From assembly GCA_900547765.1 (NCBI GenBank), contig URIA01000044.1, positions 1-19,492 on the forward strand: a stretch of DNA of 19,492 nucleotides. The letters run 5' to 3'. The DNA is from an uncultured Collinsella sp. (GTDB lineage: Bacteria > Actinomycetota > Coriobacteriia > Coriobacteriales > Coriobacteriaceae). A program made the translations under genes and the position numbers. Shown here in pieces: positions 18,168 through 19,492 of the stretch; the first letter of the stretch is position 1; each line of letters opens with the position of its first letter. Below the pieces are notes generated by a model. The model was not told the DNA's origin, searched no databases, and saw only the letters and a list, made by a program, of their open reading frames with translations.

Positions 18168-18593
18168 TTACTCAGCAGCCTCGGTGGTCTCGGCCTCGGC
18201 AGCGGCCTCCTCGACGGGAGCCTCTGCGGGAGCCTCGGCGGCCTGCTTGGCAGCCTCCTCGGCGAACTTAGCGGCACGCTTAGCCTTCTCGGCAGCCTTA
18301 GCCTCAGCGGCGGCCTTGCGAGCGGCCTCGGCCTCAGCAGCCTTGGCGGCCTTGGCAGCCTTGGCCTCCTCAGCCTTCTTGAGCTGGGCGGCAGCGGCGC
18401 CACCGAACTTGTCGGCGAAGCGCTGGACGCGTCCACCGGTGTCGACGAACTTCTGCTGGCCGGTGTAGAACGGGTGGCACTCGTTGCAAAGCTCGACCTT
18501 CATCTCAGACACGGTAGCGTGCGTCTTGAAGGTGTTGCCGCAGGAGCACGTCACCGTGCACTCGACATACTGGGGATGGATACCCTGCTTCAT
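18168..18593 (-). CDS. rpmE: 50S ribosomal protein L31 with long Ala/Lys/Glu tail
   Basis: This is the zinc-type L31 protein of the large ribosomal subunit, which bridges to the small subunit head. The L31 core covers residues 1-65, with zinc ligands expected among C16, C18, C36 and C39 (CSC and CNEC), plus HPFYTGQQKFVDTGGRVQRF. The 76-residue remainder (66-141) consists almost only of Ala, Lys, Glu and Arg, first as basic charged helix (EEAKAAKAAKAAEAEAARK), then as an acidic end (AEAPVEEAAAEAETTEAAE). L31 is normally 65-90 aa, so this tail nearly doubles it. The ATG has AAGGAG 7 nt upstream. The gene is flanked by its own promoter, a structured leader and a terminator. The tail is in frame and codon-biased like the core, so a frameshift artefact is unlikely. 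Confidence 0.94.
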   Translation of the reverse strand: MKQGIHPQYVECTVTCSCGNTFKTHATVSEMKVELCNECHPFYTGQQKFVDTGGRVQRFADKFGGAAAAQLKKAEEAKAAKAAKAAEAEAARKAAAEAKAAEKAKRAAKFAEEAAKQAAEAPAEAPVEEAAAEAETTEAAE

Positions 18594-18671
18594 GGTAGGA
18601 CTCCTTATTGGTCAGGCGCTGGTTACCGATCAGCGCATAAGGCGTCTTGGTTTCCGACCAAGACAACAAAC
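18594..18671 (-). ncRNA. Candidate rpmE (L31) ribosomal-protein leader
   Basis: Between the predicted transcription start and the ATG, two perfect hairpins stand in series: GTCTTGGT/ACCAAGAC (18644-18651 with 18657-18664) and GCGCTG/CAGCGC (18616-18621 with 18631-18636). The latter lies just before the ribosome-binding site. L31 leader motifs have been described in several phyla, including, as I recall, Coriobacteria, and would bind L31 for autoregulation. The match to a catalogued motif is not verified. Confidence 0.55.
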
Positions 18672-18677
18672 TTGGCT

Positions 18678-18706
18678 ATGGTACCACGGCGCCGCGCGTC
18701 CCACAA
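18678..18706 (-). promoter_or_regulatory. Candidate rpmE promoter
   Basis: TTGTGG (18706-18701) and TACCAT (18683-18678) on the minus strand are spaced by exactly 17 nt, which places transcription start near 18671 and gives a leader of about 78 nt. Confidence 0.45.
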
Positions 18707-18779
18707 AAGGTTCACGGTCTTTTCGGAACGACACGAATCTGACCCATCGAAACACATCTCCACCGTTCCTTCAACTGGG

Positions 18780-18819
18780 AAAATGCCGTCCCCGGGGCCT
18801 GAGAAGGGCCCCGGGGACG
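18780..18819 (-). terminator. Strong GC-rich hairpin, possible second terminator
   Basis: A perfect 13-bp stem (18787-18799 with 18807-18819) with a TGAGAAG loop is followed on the minus strand by GCA and then TTTT. It lies about 90 nt beyond the terminator of the upstream gene, so it either backs that up or ends an unrecognised short transcript. Confidence 0.45.
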
Positions 18820-18910
18820 TTCGACTGACTGCGGGAACGGCCTTTCCGCTCAATGTGTTCGGCTGAGATCGGAAATCAACCAAACTGAACTAGGCTCAGT
18901 TGACATGGTT

Positions 18911-18945
18911 AAAAACGAGGGGCGACGCTTTTGCGTCGCCCCTCG
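18911..18945 (-). terminator. Intrinsic terminator of the ABC-secreted protein operon
   Basis: A perfect 13-bp stem CGAGGGGCGACGC/GCGTCGCCCCTCG with a four-base loop is followed on the minus strand by five T (18915-18911). It lies 16 nt past the stop codon. Confidence 0.9.
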
Positions 18946-18961
18946 TCCCGGCCGGGTTGCT

Positions 18962-19306
18962 TTAGTTGTACACACGGTAGTTACACTTGAACTGGGTTAT
19001 GTGTCCATAGCTGGAGCGGTACCAACCCGATGTATAGCTGATTACTTCTGGGCCTAGATATTCGTATCTCTTGTTGTAGCGAAGCTCACGGTAGGTCGTG
19101 TCGTACTCTGCTACGTAAAACGTGTCTCCAGAGAAGGCTTTGTACCGGTCTTTAACCGTCGAAGCCATGTACGCGGGTTCGACATCGCCTTTCTCTCCGT
19201 TGAGCGCATAGACGGGTGCCGCGATTCCGCATAAAGCCGTTGCCACGAGGATGGCGTAGACAGCCATGCGCGACGCATTGGACTTCAGCTGTTCAAATAG
19301 TTTCAT
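18962..19306 (-). CDS. Small secreted tyrosine-rich protein of unknown function
   Basis: The 114-aa protein is not recognised as a known family. The first 34 residues form a signal peptide: a basic start (MKLFEQLKSNASR), a hydrophobic core (MAVYAILVATALCGIAA) and a likely cleavage after VYA. The mature part of about 80 residues contains 13 tyrosines, one cysteine (in FKCNYRVYN) and many charged residues; no lipobox is visible. The start is the ATG at 19306, 8 nt from GGAGG; an upstream GTG overlaps that site. It begins one nucleotide after the stop of an ABC transporter ATPase gene, so the two are co-translated. This pairing suggests an exported product linked to the transporter, for example a peptide factor or an accessory subunit, but no function can be assigned. 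Confidence 0.75.
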   Translation of the reverse strand: MKLFEQLKSNASRMAVYAILVATALCGIAAPVYALNGEKGDVEPAYMASTVKDRYKAFSGDTFYVAEYDTTYRELRYNKRYEYLGPEVISYTSGWYRSSYGHITQFKCNYRVYN

Positions 19307-19307
19307 G

Positions 19308-19492
19308 TCATTCACCTCCCTCGTATGTATCGAGGTATTCCTGCTTGAGCGTCTGCGAGGACGACTCGGTCTTTTTCACGAGCGTGCCGGACTCGATGAA
19401 GTAGAACGAGTCGGTGAGGTCTGCCAGGTCGTCGAGTAGATGGCTTGAAATGAGCACGCTGCGTCCCCGCGCCACCTCGCTGCGCATCGCGT
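19308..19492 (-). CDS. ABC transporter ATP-binding protein (3' end only)
   Basis: Only the last 61 codons lie in the window; the 5' end is beyond the right edge. The visible sequence includes the H-loop region SVLISSHLLDDLADLTDSFYF followed by IESGTLVKK, typical of ABC-2-type exporter ATPases. It ends GGE and a TGA that is separated by one nucleotide from the ATG of the secreted-protein gene. The GGAGG that drives the next gene encodes its last residues. The transporter's substrate is unknown. Confidence 0.82.
   Translation of the reverse strand, partial: AMRSEVARGRSVLISSHLLDDLADLTDSFYFIESGTLVKKTESSSQTLKQEYLDTYEGGE

Larger units (their letters stand above)
18594..18961. other. Gene-free 368-bp region between rpmE and the secreted-protein gene
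   Basis: It holds the rpmE leader and promoter, a GC-rich hairpin at 18787-18819, a short dyad AACTGA/TCAGTT at 18883-18901 and the terminator at 18911-18945. No credible reading frame was seen. Confidence 0.7.

Noticed and set aside
18623..18883. 86-codon minus-strand frame upstream of rpmE
   Set aside because: It runs through the GC hairpin, the rpmE promoter and part of the leader, has no ribosome-binding site and no similarity I recognise.
18900..18905. Perfect TTGACA hexamer on the plus strand
   Set aside because: No -10 element follows at suitable spacing; the next bases form the terminator hairpin of the minus-strand gene.

Overview
The window is about 19.5 kb of compact, GC-rich bacterial chromosome. 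Gene content points to class Coriobacteriia, most likely a Collinsella-like gut actinobacterium. The pointers are the two-gene transketolase, an FtsE with a long Pro/Ala-rich N-terminus, an L31 protein with an Ala/Lys/Glu tail, and actinobacterial-type RF2 and SecA. The genus is inference from recalled protein similarity; no search was run. Sixteen of the seventeen genes lie on the minus strand. The exception is a zinc-ribbon membrane protein gene at about 10 kb.

Layout, by increasing coordinate: (1) 50-3430, a MurNAc-scavenging operon transcribed murR (RpiR type), murQ (etherase), murP (PTS EIIBC), with a strong terminator at 53-86. (2) 3630-4950, a VanZ-like membrane protein and a lone small serine recombinase. 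(3) 5100-7240, RNase R. (4) 7370-9500, ftsE-ftsX, with the genes overlapping by 14 nt. (5) 9500-10010, a 510-bp gap filled with large palindromes, followed by the plus-strand zinc-ribbon gene, whose stop codon lies inside a second copy of a 68-bp palindromic repeat. (6) 10865-12640, split transketolase. (7) 12846-13736, a YitT-family membrane protein. (8) 13905-17860, secA-prfB, translationally coupled through a TAATG overlap. (9) 18168-18593, rpmE (L31) with a structured leader. (10) 18962-19492, the 3' end of an ABC ATPase gene coupled to a small secreted Tyr-rich protein.

Most genes are housekeeping: protein export and translation termination, RNA decay, septation and pentose-phosphate metabolism. 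The accessory interest is in the non-coding DNA and a few protein oddities. Release factor 2 reads SPT where the family has the stop-codon-reading tripeptide SPF. It also has no programmed frameshift, and TGA ends only 2 of the 17 genes. There are at least two families of dispersed palindromic repeats: a 68-bp pair showing a compensatory base-pair swap, and a GGGACAGG-type set. A 123-bp near-perfect palindrome lies upstream of ftsE. The prfB terminator runs straight into the ribosome-binding site of yitT. No rRNA, tRNA, CRISPR array, prophage or insertion sequence was seen.
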